A stretch of 64,000 bases of DNA from Avibacterium gallinarum (lineage in GTDB: Bacteria > Pseudomonadota > Gammaproteobacteria > Enterobacterales > Pasteurellaceae): the NCBI RefSeq assembly GCF_002921135.1, contig NZ_PQVJ01000014.1, positions 1-64,000 of the forward strand, given 5' to 3'. Positions 19,965 through 30,787 of the stretch are shown here, piece by piece (the stretch's first letter is position 1; each line of letters starts with the position of its first letter). Both the position numbers and the translations under genes were made by a program. A model generated the notes under the pieces. The model saw only the letters and a program-made list of their open reading frames with translations, had not been told where the DNA came from and searched no databases.

Positions 19965-20954
19965 ATGAAACTATTTAATTTAAAAACCTTAGCCGCATTA
20001 GTGACTAGCGCAGTGATGCTGACTTCAACTGCAGTTAATGCAGCAACCACATTACGTTTTGGTTATGAAGCACCGCGTAGTGATACTCAACATATTGCTG
20101 CGAAAAAATTTAATGAGCTATTAAAAGAGAAAACAAAAGGCGAATTGAAATTAAGCCTATTTCCTGACAGCACCTTAGGTAATGCACAAACAATGATTAG
20201 TGCAGTGCGTGGCGGCACCATTGATATTGAAATGTCTGGTTCGCCAAACTTTACTGGGCTAGAACCAAAATTAAACGTGATTGATATTCCATTCATCTTT
20301 AAAGATCGCGAACACGTTTACAAAGTGCTTGATGGTGAAATTGGACAGGGTTTATTAAAAGACCTTGAAGCACAGGGGCTAAAAGGTTTAGCGTTCTGGG
20401 ACGTGGGTTTCCGTGCTTTCTCAAACTCAAAACATCCTGTCACGAAACCTGAAGATATTAAAGGGTTAAAAGTGCGTACTAACCAAAACCCAATGTATAT
20501 TCAGGCCTTTACACTGTTAGGGGCAAACCCAGTACCAATGCCACTTTCAGAGCTTTATACCGCTCTTGAAACTCGCGCGGTAGATGCACAAGAACACCCA
20601 ATTGGCATTTTCTGGTCTGCTAAACTTTATGAAGTGCAAAAATATTTGAGCCAAACCAATCACGGTTACACCCCATTAATCGTTGTAATGAATAAAGCAA
20701 AATTTGATGGGCTTAGCGCTGAGTTGCAACAAGCTATCTTAGATGCCGCAAAAGAAGCAGGGCAATATCAACGCGATCTTAATGTCAAAAATGAGCAAGA
20801 AATCGTAGCTAATTTACGGAAAGCTGGTGTTGAAGTGATTGAAAAGGTCGATACCGCACCGTTCAAAGCCATTATTGAAGCGGATGTACGTAAATCATTT
20901 ATCGACAAACACGGTGATCAACTCGTGAAAGAAATTGATGCGTTAGCACAATAA
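19965..20954 (+). CDS. yiaO: TRAP transporter substrate-binding protein (DctP type)
   Basis: The 329-aa periplasmic binding subunit. A Sec signal peptide (cleavage after VNA near residue 26) precedes a DctP domain with the conserved Arg-containing segment GLKVRTNQNPMYIQAFTLLGANP that holds the substrate carboxylate. It delivers the ligand to YiaMN. It is followed by a hairpin that probably lowers expression of downstream kinase genes relative to the abundant binding protein. Confidence 0.96.
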   Translation: MKLFNLKTLAALVTSAVMLTSTAVNAATTLRFGYEAPRSDTQHIAAKKFNELLKEKTKGELKLSLFPDSTLGNAQTMISAVRGGTIDIEMSGSPNFTGLEPKLNVIDIPFIFKDREHVYKVLDGEIGQGLLKDLEAQGLKGLAFWDVGFRAFSNSKHPVTKPEDIKGLKVRTNQNPMYIQAFTLLGANPVPMPLSELYTALETRAVDAQEHPIGIFWSAKLYEVQKYLSQTNHGYTPLIVVMNKAKFDGLSAELQQAILDAAKEAGQYQRDLNVKNEQEIVANLRKAGVEVIEKVDTAPFKAIIEADVRKSFIDKHGDQLVKEIDALAQ

Positions 20955-20956
20955 TC

Positions 20957-20997
20957 AAAGTGCGGTCGAAATTTTCGAGATTTTTCGACCGCTTTTT
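20957..20997 (+). terminator. Intra-operon hairpin containing an uptake signal
   Basis: AAAGTGCGGTCGAAA (20957-20971) pairs with TTTCGACCGCTTTTT (20983-20997), leaving one unpaired base, and the 3' arm ends in T. It sits between yiaO and lyxK and could be a partial terminator or an mRNA stabiliser. Confidence 0.7.
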
Positions 20998-21015
20998 ATC
21001 TTTGGGAGAGCATAA

Positions 21016-22467
21016 ATGACTTACTATTTAGGCATTGATTGTGGTGGCACTTTTATTAAAGCCGCATTATTTGATGAATTCGGCACGATGTTGGCTTGTG
21101 TGCGAGAAAACGTACCACTCATCAGTGAACAAGCAGGGTATGCTGAGCGTGATATGCCGCAGTTATGGCAAATTTGTGCCAAGGTAATCAAGAAAACCAT
21201 TGAACAAAGTGGAGTATCTGCCACAGAAATTAAAGGTGTAGGAATTTCTGCACAAGGGAAAGGGGCATTTTTGTTAGATCAGCAAAATCAACCTCTTGGT
21301 CGTGGAATTCTTTCCTCAGATCAACGTTCACTAGACATCGTCAAGCAATGGCAACAAACAGGTATCCCAGAACAGCTTTATCCAATAACACGCCAAACTC
21401 TATGGACTGGACACCCCGTTTCGATTTTACGCTGGCTTAAGGAAAATGAGCCTGAACGTTATGCCAATATCGGTGCCGTGTTGATGTCACACGATTATTT
21501 GCGTTTCTGTCTAACTGGGGATCTATTTTGCGAAGAAACCAATATTTCAGAATCCAATTTATACAATATCAACACCCAGCAATACGATCCTGAATTAGCC
21601 GAATTACTTGGCTTGCCGGGGATGACGGAAAAATTTCCGCCGATCGTCAAAGCAAATCAGATTGCTGGTTATGTCAATGAACAAGCTGCACAACTAACCG
21701 GATTAGCACAAGGCACCCCCGTAGTGGGCGGGCTGTTTGATGTGGTTTCTACGGCACTTTGTGCGGGTTTAGATGATGAAACGAAATTAAATGTGGTGCT
21801 AGGAACTTGGTCTGTAGTGAGTGGGGTAACGGATCATATTGATGATAGCCAAAGCCTTCCATTTGTCTATGGACGTTATGCGCAAGAAGGAAAATTCATT
21901 ATCCACGAAGCTAGCCCAACATCGGCGGGTAATCTTGAATGGTTTGTAAAAGAGTGGGGAAATCTCAGCTATCAGGCGATCAATGATGGTATTGATGAAT
22001 TACCTATAACCGAAAGTGCGGTGCTTTTTGTGCCATTTTTATATGGCTCAAATGCAGGGCTAGGAATGAAATCAGGATTCTATGGGATTCAATCCCATCA
22101 TAACAAAATGCATCTGTTTCAAGCCATCTATGAAGGGGTACTATTCAGTATGAAGTACCACCTTGATCGAATGTTGCAACGTTTTCCAAATACGCAAGTG
22201 CTACGTATTACCGGCGGGCCAGCCAAGTCGCGAGTATGGATGCAAATGCTTGCTGATCTCACGGGAATGAAAATTGAAGTTCCAGCAATTGAAGAAACAG
22301 GGTGCCTTGGTGCGGCAATGATGGCGATGGAGGGGACTCAAGGGCGTGCAATGCCATTCACTGCGAAACAACAATGTTTTACGCCAAATACGCAAAACTT
22401 TACTATTTATCAGAAAAAATATCAGCGTTATCAGAAGTTTGTTTCCGCATTACAATCTTTGTTATAA
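21016..22467 (+). CDS. lyxK: L-xylulose/3-keto-L-gulonate kinase (FGGY family)
   Basis: A 483-aa FGGY carbohydrate kinase. The phosphate-binding motif LGIDCGGTFIKA is at the N terminus, and the C-terminal lobe contains LRITGGPAKSRVWMQMLADL. E. coli LyxK phosphorylates L-xylulose and has been proposed to act on 3-keto-L-gulonate. A GGGAG ribosome site precedes the start. In this operon it feeds the SgbU-AraD epimerases. Confidence 0.94.
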   Translation: MTYYLGIDCGGTFIKAALFDEFGTMLACVRENVPLISEQAGYAERDMPQLWQICAKVIKKTIEQSGVSATEIKGVGISAQGKGAFLLDQQNQPLGRGILSSDQRSLDIVKQWQQTGIPEQLYPITRQTLWTGHPVSILRWLKENEPERYANIGAVLMSHDYLRFCLTGDLFCEETNISESNLYNINTQQYDPELAELLGLPGMTEKFPPIVKANQIAGYVNEQAAQLTGLAQGTPVVGGLFDVVSTALCAGLDDETKLNVVLGTWSVVSGVTDHIDDSQSLPFVYGRYAQEGKFIIHEASPTSAGNLEWFVKEWGNLSYQAINDGIDELPITESAVLFVPFLYGSNAGLGMKSGFYGIQSHHNKMHLFQAIYEGVLFSMKYHLDRMLQRFPNTQVLRITGGPAKSRVWMQMLADLTGMKIEVPAIEETGCLGAAMMAMEGTQGRAMPFTAKQQCFTPNTQNFTIYQKKYQRYQKFVSALQSLL

Positions 22468-22512
22468 ATCAAAGTACGGTCAAAATTTCACTAATTTTAT
22501 TAGGAAAACAAA

Positions 22513-23373
22513 ATGAGAAAACACAAATTAGGCATTTATGAAAAAGCCTTACCTAAACATATCAGCTGGCAAGATAGACTTTCCATCGCCAAAGCCTGTG
22601 GCTTTGATTTCGTGGAAATCTCCATTGATGAAAGCGATGAACGCCTCAGCCGCTTAGATTGGACAAAAGCACAGCGCCTTGAACTGGTGCAAGCCATCAT
22701 CAATACCGGCGTGACAATTCCCTCCATGTGTCTTTCTGGGCATCGTCGTTTCCCCTTTGGCAGCCACGATGAAGCTACACGTCAAAAAGCCTATGAAATC
22801 ATGGAAAAAGCCATTCAACTGGCGGTAGATGTGGGCATTCGCACCATTCAGTTGGCAGGCTATGATGTGTATTACGAAGAACAAGACGAAAGCACCCTTG
22901 AGCGTTTCCAACAAGGAATGGAATGGGCGGTGGCATTGGCGGCAAGCAATCAAGTGACCCTCTCAATGGAAATTATGGACACGCCATTTATGAGTTCCAT
23001 CACGCGCTGGAAAAAATGGGACGACCTCATTCGTTCTCCTTGGTTTACCGTCTATCCAGACCTCGGCAACTTATCGGCGTGGAACGATAATGTCGATGAA
23101 GAGCTCAAACTGGGTATCGACAAAATTTCCGCCATTCACTTAAAAGATACCTACAAGGTGACCGAAACCTGCCCAGGGCAATTCCGCGACGTGCCGTTTG
23201 GCGAGGGCTGCGTGGATTTTGTAGGCTGCTTTAAAACCCTTGCAGCACTCAACTATCGTGGCGCGTTTTTGATTGAAATGTGGACAGAAAAAGCTCAAGA
23301 GCCGATTGAAGAAATCATCAAAGCACGCCGTTTTATTGAACAAAAAATGCAAGAAGGAGGCTTCCCATGCTAG
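22513..23373 (+). CDS. sgbU: L-xylulose-5-phosphate 3-epimerase
   Basis: A 286-aa TIM-barrel epimerase of the UlaE/SgbU family that converts L-xylulose 5-phosphate to L-ribulose 5-phosphate. Metal-ligand and active-site stretches [38 protein letters not shown] and IHLKDT are present. It overlaps araD by 7 bp. I cannot decide between ulaE and sgbU by sequence; the yia context favours sgbU. No decarboxylase gene (sgbH/ulaD) is found before or after it. Confidence 0.93.
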   Translation: MRKHKLGIYEKALPKHISWQDRLSIAKACGFDFVEISIDESDERLSRLDWTKAQRLELVQAIINTGVTIPSMCLSGHRRFPFGSHDEATRQKAYEIMEKAIQLAVDVGIRTIQLAGYDVYYEEQDESTLERFQQGMEWAVALAASNQVTLSMEIMDTPFMSSITRWKKWDDLIRSPWFTVYPDLGNLSAWNDNVDEELKLGIDKISAIHLKDTYKVTETCPGQFRDVPFGEGCVDFVGCFKTLAALNYRGAFLIEMWTEKAQEPIEEIIKARRFIEQKMQEGGFPC

Positions 23374-24062
23374 CGGAATTACGCGAAAAAGTCTTACAAG
23401 CCAATTTGGCTTTACCAAAACACCATCTCGTTACCTTCACTTGGGGAAATGTCAGCGAAATTGACCGCACTTCGGGATTGGTGGCCATTAAGCCGTCAGG
23501 TGTGGATTATGAAATGATGACCGCCGATGATATTGTGATTGTGGATGTAAACACCGGCGAACGCGTGTGGGGAACGAAAAAGCCTTCCTCCGATACCGCC
23601 ACACACCTTGAGCTTTATCGCCAATTCCCTGAAATTGGCGGCATTGTGCATACCCATTCGCGCCACGCCACCATTTGGGCTCAGGCGGGGTTAGATTTAA
23701 TTGCCGCAGGCACCACACACGCGGATTATTTCTATGGCAGTATTCCTTGTACAAGAAAAATGACGCCAGAAGAAATTGCAGGCGAGTATGAATTAGAAAC
23801 CGGCAAGGTGATTGTCGAAACCTTCCGTAATCGCAAAATTGAAGCGAAAGATGTTCCTGCTGTATTAGTCCATTCCCACGGCCCTTTTGCTTGGGGAACT
23901 GACTCAGATAATGCCGTACATAATGCGGTGGTGTTAGAAGAAATTGGTTATATGAATTTATTCAGCCGTCAACTCAACCCTAATTTAACGCCAATGCAGC
24001 AAGAATTATTGGATAAGCATTATCTCCGCAAACATGGTAAGAATGCGTATTATGGGCAGTAG
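23367..24062 (+). CDS. araD: L-ribulose-5-phosphate 4-epimerase
   Basis: A 231-aa class II aldolase-like zinc enzyme of the AraD/SgbE/UlaF group, producing D-xylulose 5-phosphate. Zinc ligands are visible in [14 protein letters not shown], and the third His in [12 protein letters not shown]. It is the last gene of the yia operon, with the start ATG inside the 3' end of sgbU. Its product is a substrate of transketolase, encoded just downstream. The symbol could equally be sgbE or ulaF. Confidence 0.94.
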   Translation: MLAELREKVLQANLALPKHHLVTFTWGNVSEIDRTSGLVAIKPSGVDYEMMTADDIVIVDVNTGERVWGTKKPSSDTATHLELYRQFPEIGGIVHTHSRHATIWAQAGLDLIAAGTTHADYFYGSIPCTRKMTPEEIAGEYELETGKVIVETFRNRKIEAKDVPAVLVHSHGPFAWGTDSDNAVHNAVVLEEIGYMNLFSRQLNPNLTPMQQELLDKHYLRKHGKNAYYGQ

Positions 24063-24077
24063 AGAAAACAATAGATA

Positions 24078-24110
24078 GAGAAACCAAGCAGTAATGTTTG
24101 GTTTCTTTTT
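24078..24110 (+). terminator. Terminator of the yia operon
   Basis: GAGAAACCAA paired with TTGGTTTCT and followed by TTTT, just after araD. The 159-bp gap to tktA holds no other ORF. Confidence 0.8.
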
Positions 24111-24221
24111 GAATCACGATAAAACCTAGAAAAACTAATCAAATTAATTGCTATTTTTTCATAATAAATCGGGTAGAATAGCCAGAGTTCAGTTTTACAT
24201 TTGATAATTAGGAGAACAAAA

Positions 24222-26219
24222 ATGTCAACTCGAAGAGAATTAGCGAATGCCATTCGTTTTTTAAGTATGGACGCGGTGCAGAAAGCCAAATCAGGGCACC
24301 CGGGCGCGCCGATGGGAATGGCGGACATCGCCGAAGTATTATGGCGTGATTTTTTAGTGCATAATCCAACCAATCCAAAATGGTCAAACCGCGATAGATT
24401 TGTGTTATCAAATGGACACGGTTCAATGTTAATTTACAGCCTTTTACATTTAACAGGCTATGATTTAACCATTTCAGATTTACAACAATTCCGTCAATTA
24501 CATTCCAAAACTCCGGGCCACCCAGAATATGGCTATGCACCTGGTGTGGAAACCACTACAGGCCCATTAGGTCAGGGCATTACTAACGCGGTAGGAATGG
24601 CGATTGCCGAGAAAACCTTAGCGGCACAATTTAACCGCCCAGGCCACGAGGTTATCGACCACTATACTTACGCTTTCTTAGGCGATGGTTGTTTAATGGA
24701 AGGGATTTCCCACGAGGCTTGCTCATTAGCAGGAACCTTAGGTCTAGGCAAATTAATCGCGTTCTATGATGACAACAATATTTCTATTGATGGTGAAGTG
24801 GACGGCTGGTTCACCGATAACACCAAAGAACGTTTTGAAGCCTATAACTGGCAAGTGATTGGGCAAATTGATGGCCATAATCCAGAAGCCATTGCGGAAG
24901 CCATTAAACAAGCGCAAGCAGAAAAAGCGCGTCCAACCTTGATTATCTGTAAAACCACCATTGGTTTTGGCTCACCAAACAAAGCCGGCTCACACGACAG
25001 TCACGGTGCGCCATTAGGTGATGAAGAAATCGCTTTAACGCGTAAAAACTTAGGTTGGAACTATGCACCATTTGAAATCCCTGCGGAAATTTATGCGCAA
25101 TGGGACGCCAAAGAAAAAGGCAAACAAGCAGAACAAGCGTGGAATGAAAAATGGACAGCATATAGCCAAGCCTATCCAGAATTAAGTGCAGAGCTTGAAC
25201 GCCGTTTAAGTGGTGAATTGCCAGCAAATTGGGCGCAAGAAAGCCAAGCCTTTGTTGAAAAATTACAAGCCAATCCAGCAAGCATCGCAAGCCGAAAAGC
25301 ATCACAAAATGCCATTGAAGCCTATGCGCCATTATTGCCAGAGTTTTTAGGTGGTTCGGCAGATTTAGCGGGTTCAAACTTAACCTTATGGTCAGGTTCT
25401 CGCCCTATTCGTGCCACAGAAAATCAAGATGGTAACTACATCAACTACGGCGTGCGTGAGTTTGGTATGTCTGCCATTATGAACGGGATTGCCTTACACG
25501 GTGGTTTCATTCCTTATGGCGCAACTTTCTTAATGTTTATGGAATATGCCCATAATGCCGTGAGAATGGCGGCGTTAATGAAACAACGTGTGCTTTTCGT
25601 GTACACCCACGATTCTATCGGCTTAGGGGAAGACGGCCCGACACACCAACCTGTGGAGCAAACAGCGTCATTACGTTTAATTCCAAATTTAGAAACGTGG
25701 CGTCCGTGTGACCAAGTGGAATCGGCAGTTGCGTGGAAAGCTGCGGTTGAGCGTAAAGATGGCCCGAGTGCGATGATTTTCAGTCGTCAAAATCTTACTC
25801 AAATGGACAGAACCCCTGCACAATTGGCTGATGTGGCGCGCGGTGGTTATATCTTAACCGATAGTGAAGGCACACCAGATTTAATCTTCATTGCGACAGG
25901 TTCTGAAGTAGAATTAGTGGTGAAAGCAGCGGAGCAACTTCGTCAAGAAGGCAAAAAAATCCGTGTGGTATCAATGCCTTCTACGAACGTGTTTGACAAA
26001 CAAGATGAAGCCTATCGCGAAAGCGTATTGCCAAGCAGCGTTACCAAACGTGTTGCAGTTGAAGCGGGCATTAGCGAGTTCTGGTACAAATACGTTGGCT
26101 TCGGCGGACGCATTGTGGGAATGAACACCTTTGGTGAATCTGCCCCTGCCGGTGAATTATTCAAACTATTTGGCTTCACCGTGGAAAACGTGGTGGCTAA
26201 AGCGAAAGAAATTTTATAA
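24222..26219 (+). CDS. tktA: Transketolase
   Basis: A thiamine-diphosphate enzyme of the non-oxidative pentose phosphate pathway, moving two-carbon units between xylulose 5-phosphate and aldoses. At 665 aa it is full length. The TPP motif begins at [16 protein letters not shown] and ends near DDNNISIDG; the transketolase signature [17 protein letters not shown] is in the central domain. The ATG at 24222 has an AGGAG site. It lies between the yia and iol operons and uses the D-xylulose 5-phosphate from AraD. Confidence 0.98.
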   Translation: MSTRRELANAIRFLSMDAVQKAKSGHPGAPMGMADIAEVLWRDFLVHNPTNPKWSNRDRFVLSNGHGSMLIYSLLHLTGYDLTISDLQQFRQLHSKTPGHPEYGYAPGVETTTGPLGQGITNAVGMAIAEKTLAAQFNRPGHEVIDHYTYAFLGDGCLMEGISHEACSLAGTLGLGKLIAFYDDNNISIDGEVDGWFTDNTKERFEAYNWQVIGQIDGHNPEAIAEAIKQAQAEKARPTLIICKTTIGFGSPNKAGSHDSHGAPLGDEEIALTRKNLGWNYAPFEIPAEIYAQWDAKEKGKQAEQAWNEKWTAYSQAYPELSAELERRLSGELPANWAQESQAFVEKLQANPASIASRKASQNAIEAYAPLLPEFLGGSADLAGSNLTLWSGSRPIRATENQDGNYINYGVREFGMSAIMNGIALHGGFIPYGATFLMFMEYAHNAVRMAALMKQRVLFVYTHDSIGLGEDGPTHQPVEQTASLRLIPNLETWRPCDQVESAVAWKAAVERKDGPSAMIFSRQNLTQMDRTPAQLADVARGGYILTDSEGTPDLIFIATGSEVELVVKAAEQLRQEGKKIRVVSMPSTNVFDKQDEAYRESVLPSSVTKRVAVEAGISEFWYKYVGFGGRIVGMNTFGESAPAGELFKLFGFTVENVVAKAKEIL

Positions 26220-26242
26220 TTTTCCACCGCACTTTATCTTGA

Positions 26243-26277
26243 TAAAAACCTTGGGTTTTGGCCCAAGGTTTTTTTGT
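26243..26277 (+). terminator. Rho-independent terminator of tktA
   Basis: AAAACCTTGGG paired with CCCAAGGTTTT around a six-base loop, followed by TTTT. An uptake signal (26226-26234) lies just before it. Confidence 0.92.
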
Positions 26278-26382
26278 CTGTATATAAAGCATTTGATTTA
26301 TTCTGAGTTGTTTTTGTTGTTATTTTTAGCGTAATGCTTGCTAGATTTTTCAACTCTTTTTTCTCAAAATTTGATCCCTGCC

Positions 26383-26412
26383 ACAAAAATGAAATTTATT
26401 TTTCATTTTTGT
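26383..26412. promoter_or_regulatory. Candidate operator of the iol operon
   Basis: A perfect 12-bp inverted repeat (26383-26394 with 26401-26412) around a 6-base centre, ACAAAAATGAAA and its complement, sits 68 bp before iolD. There is no T tail or GC-rich stem, so it looks like a protein-binding site rather than a terminator. An RpiR-type IolR is the obvious candidate but none is in the window. Confidence 0.55.
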
Positions 26413-26479
26413 TTTATTTGAAATAAAAGTGTGATTATATAATGCAGAAATTCGTTTTTAGGGTAACGAGGAGAGAAAG

Positions 26480-28420
26480 ATGAAAACAGTCAGACTTACA
26501 GTTGCGCAAGCCTTAGTAAAATTCTTAGATAATCAGTACGTTGAATTTGATGGCAAGGTGACGAAGTTTATTGAAGGTATCTTTGGGATCTTTGGACACG
26601 GAAATGTGCTAGGATTAGGGCAAGCACTTGAGCAAAGTTCAGGTGATTTAGTCGTTCGGCAAGGACGCAATGAGCAAGGAATGGCGCACGTTGCCATCGG
26701 TTTTGCTAAACAGAAATTGCGTAAGCAAATCTATGCGTGTACATCTTCCGTGGGGCCAGGTGCGGCGAATATGATTACCGCGGCGGCAACGGCAACAGCC
26801 AACCGTATCCCTTTACTTTTATTACCTGGTGATGTGTTTGCAACACGTCAGCCTGATCCTGTGTTACAACAAATTGAGCAATCTTATGATTTAAGCATTA
26901 GTACCAATGACGCCTTCCGTGCCGTGAGTAAATATTGGGATCGAGTTAGTCGTCCGGAGCAGTTAATGACAGCTTGTATTAATGCTATGCGTGTACTGAC
27001 TGACCCTGCGCAAACAGGGGCGGTAACGATTGCGTTACCGCAAGATGTGCAGGGGGAGGCTTATGATTTTCCAGAATCGTTCCTAGAAAAGCGTATTCAT
27101 CGCATTGAGCGTACATTGCCGACAGAGCCAATGTTGCAAGATGCCTTGGCGTTAATCCAATCAAAGAAAAAACCACTTATTATTTGTGGTGGTGGGGTGC
27201 GTTATTCCGAGGCGGCGGAGCAATTAAAAGCCTTTGCTGAAATCTATAATATTCCTTTTGCGGAGACGCAAGCAGGTAAAAGTGCAGTGGTTTCTTCCCA
27301 TTATTTGAATGTTGGTGGCGTTGGTGAAACTGGTTGTTTGTCTGCCAATTTACTTGCCAAAGAAGCCGATCTGATTATTGGTGTAGGAACAAGATATACA
27401 GATTTTACCACGTCTTCGAAATGGATTTTTCAACACCCTGAAGTGAAATATCTCAACATCAATGTTTCTCGTTTTGATGCTTATAAATTAGATGGGGTAC
27501 AAATCACCGCAGATGCGAAAGAAACTTTAGAAAAATTGACCGCACTTCTCGCACCGACAGGTTATCAAAGTGCTTGGGGAGAAGAAATTTCTCAAGCCAA
27601 ACAACAGTTTGAAAAAGAGCTGGATCGCCTTTATCACCTGTCTTATAGCGAAAATGATTTTGTACCAGAAGTAGACGATAACCTAAATCGTGAAGCAGTG
27701 TTTGAAGAATTTATTAGGCTGACAAATTCACGTTTAACTCAGAGTCGGGTACTAGGCATTCTCAATGAAACATTAGGTGAAAATGATGTGATTGTTGGGG
27801 CGGCGGGAAGTTTACCAGGTGATTTGCAGCGGGTATGGCAATCAAAAGGTGTGAATACTTACCATTTAGAATATGGTTATTCTTGTATGGGCTATGAGGT
27901 GAATGCGGCGCTTGGGGTGAAATTAGCTCAGCCACAACGAGAAGTTTATGCGCTGTTAGGTGATGGCTCCTATATGATGCTCCATTCTGAATTGGTTACT
28001 TCTATTCAAGAAGGTAAAAAAGTTAATGTCATATTATTTGATAATATGACCAACGGCTGTATCAACAATCTTCAAATTGGACACGGTATGGATAGCTTTG
28101 CGACAGAATTTCGTTTCAGAAATGCCGATACGAACAAGCTCAATGGCGCTTTTGTTCCAGTAGATTTTGCAATGAACGCGGCTTCTTATGGGTGTAAGAC
28201 CTATCGTGTAACCACAGAGGAAGAGTTAGTCGCAGCGTTGCAAGATGCGAAAAAACAATCTGTCTCTACGCTAATTGATGTGAAAGTGTTGCCGAAAACA
28301 ATGGTGCATTCTTATGGCAGTTGGTGGCATGTTGGAGTGGCAGAAGTTTCCGAAAAAGAACGAGTTCAACAGGCTTATGAAAATGCGGTGAAACGCATAA
28401 ATGAAGCAAGACGTTATTAA
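26480..28420 (+). CDS. iolD: 3D-(3,5/4)-trihydroxycyclohexane-1,2-dione hydrolase
   Basis: TPP-dependent enzyme of myo-inositol breakdown that opens the ring of the diketone to 5-deoxy-glucuronate. It has 646 aa with the three-domain layout of acetolactate synthase-like enzymes: N-terminal pyrimidine domain ([18 protein letters not shown]), central domain, and a C-terminal TPP-binding domain with [10 protein letters not shown] and [10 protein letters not shown]. Strong AACGAGGAGAG ribosome site. It is the first gene of iolD-iolE-iolG; iolA, iolB, iolC and a transporter are absent here. Confidence 0.95.
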   Translation: MKTVRLTVAQALVKFLDNQYVEFDGKVTKFIEGIFGIFGHGNVLGLGQALEQSSGDLVVRQGRNEQGMAHVAIGFAKQKLRKQIYACTSSVGPGAANMITAAATATANRIPLLLLPGDVFATRQPDPVLQQIEQSYDLSISTNDAFRAVSKYWDRVSRPEQLMTACINAMRVLTDPAQTGAVTIALPQDVQGEAYDFPESFLEKRIHRIERTLPTEPMLQDALALIQSKKKPLIICGGGVRYSEAAEQLKAFAEIYNIPFAETQAGKSAVVSSHYLNVGGVGETGCLSANLLAKEADLIIGVGTRYTDFTTSSKWIFQHPEVKYLNINVSRFDAYKLDGVQITADAKETLEKLTALLAPTGYQSAWGEEISQAKQQFEKELDRLYHLSYSENDFVPEVDDNLNREAVFEEFIRLTNSRLTQSRVLGILNETLGENDVIVGAAGSLPGDLQRVWQSKGVNTYHLEYGYSCMGYEVNAALGVKLAQPQREVYALLGDGSYMMLHSELVTSIQEGKKVNVILFDNMTNGCINNLQIGHGMDSFATEFRFRNADTNKLNGAFVPVDFAMNAASYGCKTYRVTTEEELVAALQDAKKQSVSTLIDVKVLPKTMVHSYGSWWHVGVAEVSEKERVQQAYENAVKRINEARRY

Positions 28421-28447
28421 TTATTCATTGTTTAAGAAGGAAAAATT

Positions 28448-29344
28448 ATGAAAGCTGAAAATGTAAAATTAGGGATTGCACCTATTGGCTGGACAAACGA
28501 TGATTTACCTGAATTAGGTGCTGAAAATACTTTTGAGCAATGTGTGAGTGAAATGGCGCTGGCAGGCTATACCGGCTGTGAAGTAGGAAACAAATACCCG
28601 CGCGATGTTGAAGTATTGAAACACAAGCTTGATGTTCGAGGCATAGAAATTTGTAATGCTTGGTTTAGCACTTTCTTTGTGGACGGAAAAAAAGCGCAAA
28701 CACTGCAAGATTTTATTAAACATCGTGATTTTTTACACGCAATGGGCGCGAAAGTGATCGGTTGTTCCGAACAAAGCCGGAGTATTCAAGGATTGCCGAA
28801 ATCAATTTTTAATGAAAAAACCGTTTTCACTGATGCAGAGTGGCAGCTATTGGCAGAGGGGTATAATGAATTAGCTAAATTAGCCGCCGAAAAAGGAATG
28901 CGCGTGTGCTTACATCACCATATGGGAACAGGGATTCAAACACCAGAGGAAATCGATCGTTATATGTCGGTGGTAAATGATGATGTTTATCTCTTATTTG
29001 ATTCAGGTCATCTGTACTATTCCGAAGGCTCTCAACAGGCAATGCTTGATGTACTAGAAAAATATATTGATCGTATTATTCACGTTCACTTGAAAGATGT
29101 TCGCGATGATGTAGTTAATGAAGTGCGGTCGAAAAATCTAAGTTTTTTAGAAGGCGTGAAAAAAGGGACATTTACTGTACCCGGTGATGGCGTGATTGAT
29201 TTTAAACCTATCTTTGAAATCTTAGATAGACATAATTACAAAGGCTGGATGGTGGTAGAAGCAGAACAAGATCCTGCTGTCGCCAATCCATTTGAATATG
29301 CAGTGAAAGGTCGTAAATATATTAAAGATGTAGCAGGAGTTTAA
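28448..29344 (+). CDS. iolE: Inosose dehydratase (2-keto-myo-inositol dehydratase)
   Basis: A 298-aa TIM-barrel metal enzyme that dehydrates 2-keto-myo-inositol to the diketone used by IolD. It begins with the family pattern [17 protein letters not shown] and has metal-ligand stretches [29 protein letters not shown] and IHVHLKDVR. It follows iolD by 27 bp and is separated from iolG by one base. Confidence 0.96.
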   Translation: MKAENVKLGIAPIGWTNDDLPELGAENTFEQCVSEMALAGYTGCEVGNKYPRDVEVLKHKLDVRGIEICNAWFSTFFVDGKKAQTLQDFIKHRDFLHAMGAKVIGCSEQSRSIQGLPKSIFNEKTVFTDAEWQLLAEGYNELAKLAAEKGMRVCLHHHMGTGIQTPEEIDRYMSVVNDDVYLLFDSGHLYYSEGSQQAMLDVLEKYIDRIIHVHLKDVRDDVVNEVRSKNLSFLEGVKKGTFTVPGDGVIDFKPIFEILDRHNYKGWMVVEAEQDPAVANPFEYAVKGRKYIKDVAGV

Positions 29345-29345
29345 T

Positions 29346-30356
29346 ATGATTAAAGTAGGTATTATCGGTGCTGGGCGTATTGGTCGCGTACATTCTGAAA
29401 GCATCAGCAAATATGTTAAAGGAGCAGAAATTAAAGCTATTTCTGATATTCGTGTCACTGATGAACTTCAGCAATGGGCAAAAGAAATAGGTATCCCAAA
29501 TGTCTATGATGATTACCAAAAGATTCTGCAAGATCCTGAAATTGACGCTGTGTTAGTTTGTTCTTCAACCAACACTCACGCCCCAATTTCTATTGAAGCA
29601 GCGCGGGCAGGTAAGCATATTTTTTGCGAAAAACCAATTGATGCGAATGTGGAACGCATTCAAGAAGTGCTTAAAGAAGTAGAAAAGGCCGGTGTGAAAT
29701 TCCAAGTGGGATTTAACCGTCGTTTTGATCATAACTTTAAAGCCATAAAACAACGTGTTGTAGCAGGAGATATTGGTGAGCCTCATTTAATTCGCGTTAC
29801 CTCAAGAGATCCTGCTGTACCCCCGATCGAATACGTTAAAGTATCAGGCGGAATGTTCTTTGATATGACAATCCACGACTTTGATATGATCCGTTATCTT
29901 TCAGGCAGTGAAGTAACAGAAGTCTATGCAGCGGGTGGAGTGCTTGTTGATCCTGCTATCGGTGAGGCTGGGGATATTGATACTGCCGTAATCACCTTGA
30001 AATTAGCTAATGGTGCAATTGGCGTGATTGATAACAGCCGTAAAGCCGTTTATGGCTATGATCAACGCGCTGAAGTATTTGGATCGAAAGGTGCGGTGCA
30101 AACGCGTAATGATACTGATTCTACAGCGGTATATTCTAGTGAAGCTGGTGTTATCTCAGAAAAACCGAAATACTTCTTTTTAGAGCGTTATATGCAATCT
30201 TTCGCAGATGAAATGGCGTGTTTCGTGGATTCGGTGGTGAATAATAAACCAACATTAGTCAATGGTAATGATGGTTTACAACCTGTGCTTATTGCCCTTG
30301 CAGCGAAAAAATCTTTAAATGAAGGGCGCCCAGTTAAGTTGAGCGAAATTGCTTAA
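29346..30356 (+). CDS. iolG: myo-inositol 2-dehydrogenase
   Basis: Catalyses the first step, NAD-dependent oxidation of myo-inositol to 2-keto-myo-inositol. It has 336 aa in the Gfo/Idh/MocA family: N-terminal Rossmann motif VGIIGAGRIGRVHSE, catalytic Lys in CEKPID and the C-terminal GGMFFDMTIHDFDM segment with the active-site His-Asp. It is the last gene of the iolDEG unit and is followed by a terminator. Some members act on other cyclitols, but the gene partners point to inositol. Confidence 0.94.
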   Translation: MIKVGIIGAGRIGRVHSESISKYVKGAEIKAISDIRVTDELQQWAKEIGIPNVYDDYQKILQDPEIDAVLVCSSTNTHAPISIEAARAGKHIFCEKPIDANVERIQEVLKEVEKAGVKFQVGFNRRFDHNFKAIKQRVVAGDIGEPHLIRVTSRDPAVPPIEYVKVSGGMFFDMTIHDFDMIRYLSGSEVTEVYAAGGVLVDPAIGEAGDIDTAVITLKLANGAIGVIDNSRKAVYGYDQRAEVFGSKGAVQTRNDTDSTAVYSSEAGVISEKPKYFFLERYMQSFADEMACFVDSVVNNKPTLVNGNDGLQPVLIALAAKKSLNEGRPVKLSEIA

Positions 30357-30368
30357 GAAAATTGAAAA

Positions 30369-30397
30369 CAATGAGAGCCAAATGGCTCTCATTTTTT
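30369..30397 (+). terminator. Terminator of the iol operon
   Basis: AATGAGAGCCA paired with TGGCTCTCATT around AA, followed by TTTTT. It lies between convergent iolG and the DUF488 gene and could serve both. Confidence 0.88.
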
Positions 30398-30402
30398 ATG
30401 AG

Positions 30403-30765
30403 TTAAAGAATATTTTTCGTGTGTTCCAACACATTTAATAACACAGGAATATGGCTGTGTTCAATATCTTTCACTGCGGTAACTAATACGACTTCCTTTT
30501 GATTAGCAATTTTTTGTAGGAAATCTTGTACTAATGACTTGTTTTGTTGGAGTTCTTGGGCGTATTGTTGGGCAAATTCGGGGTAGGTGATTTCAGCGTG
30601 GTGATAGCGGGTTCTTAGCTCGGAAGATGGGGTGATGTCTTTTTCCCAAAGGGCGATGTGGGCTTCTAGTTTAGCAATTCCTCTTGGCCAAAGGCGGTCG
30701 ATCAGGACACGGAAATCATTTGGGGAAAAATCTTTGTCGTAAATGCGTTTTACTGTAAATTTCAT
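30403..30765 (-). CDS. DUF488 family protein (YeaO-like)
   Basis: A 120-aa protein of the DUF488/YeaO family, with the characteristic N-terminal RIYDKDFSPNDFRVLIDRLWPRG-like stretch (about residues 7-29) and a C-terminal VLVTAVKDIEHSHIPVL segment. Function is unknown. It precedes the iol terminator on the opposite strand and is 55 bp downstream of the YfcZ-family gene. Confidence 0.9.
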   Translation of the reverse strand: MKFTVKRIYDKDFSPNDFRVLIDRLWPRGIAKLEAHIALWEKDITPSSELRTRYHHAEITYPEFAQQYAQELQQNKSLVQDFLQKIANQKEVVLVTAVKDIEHSHIPVLLNVLEHTKNIL

Positions 30766-30787
30766 TGGATGCTCAGGGATTGAATTC

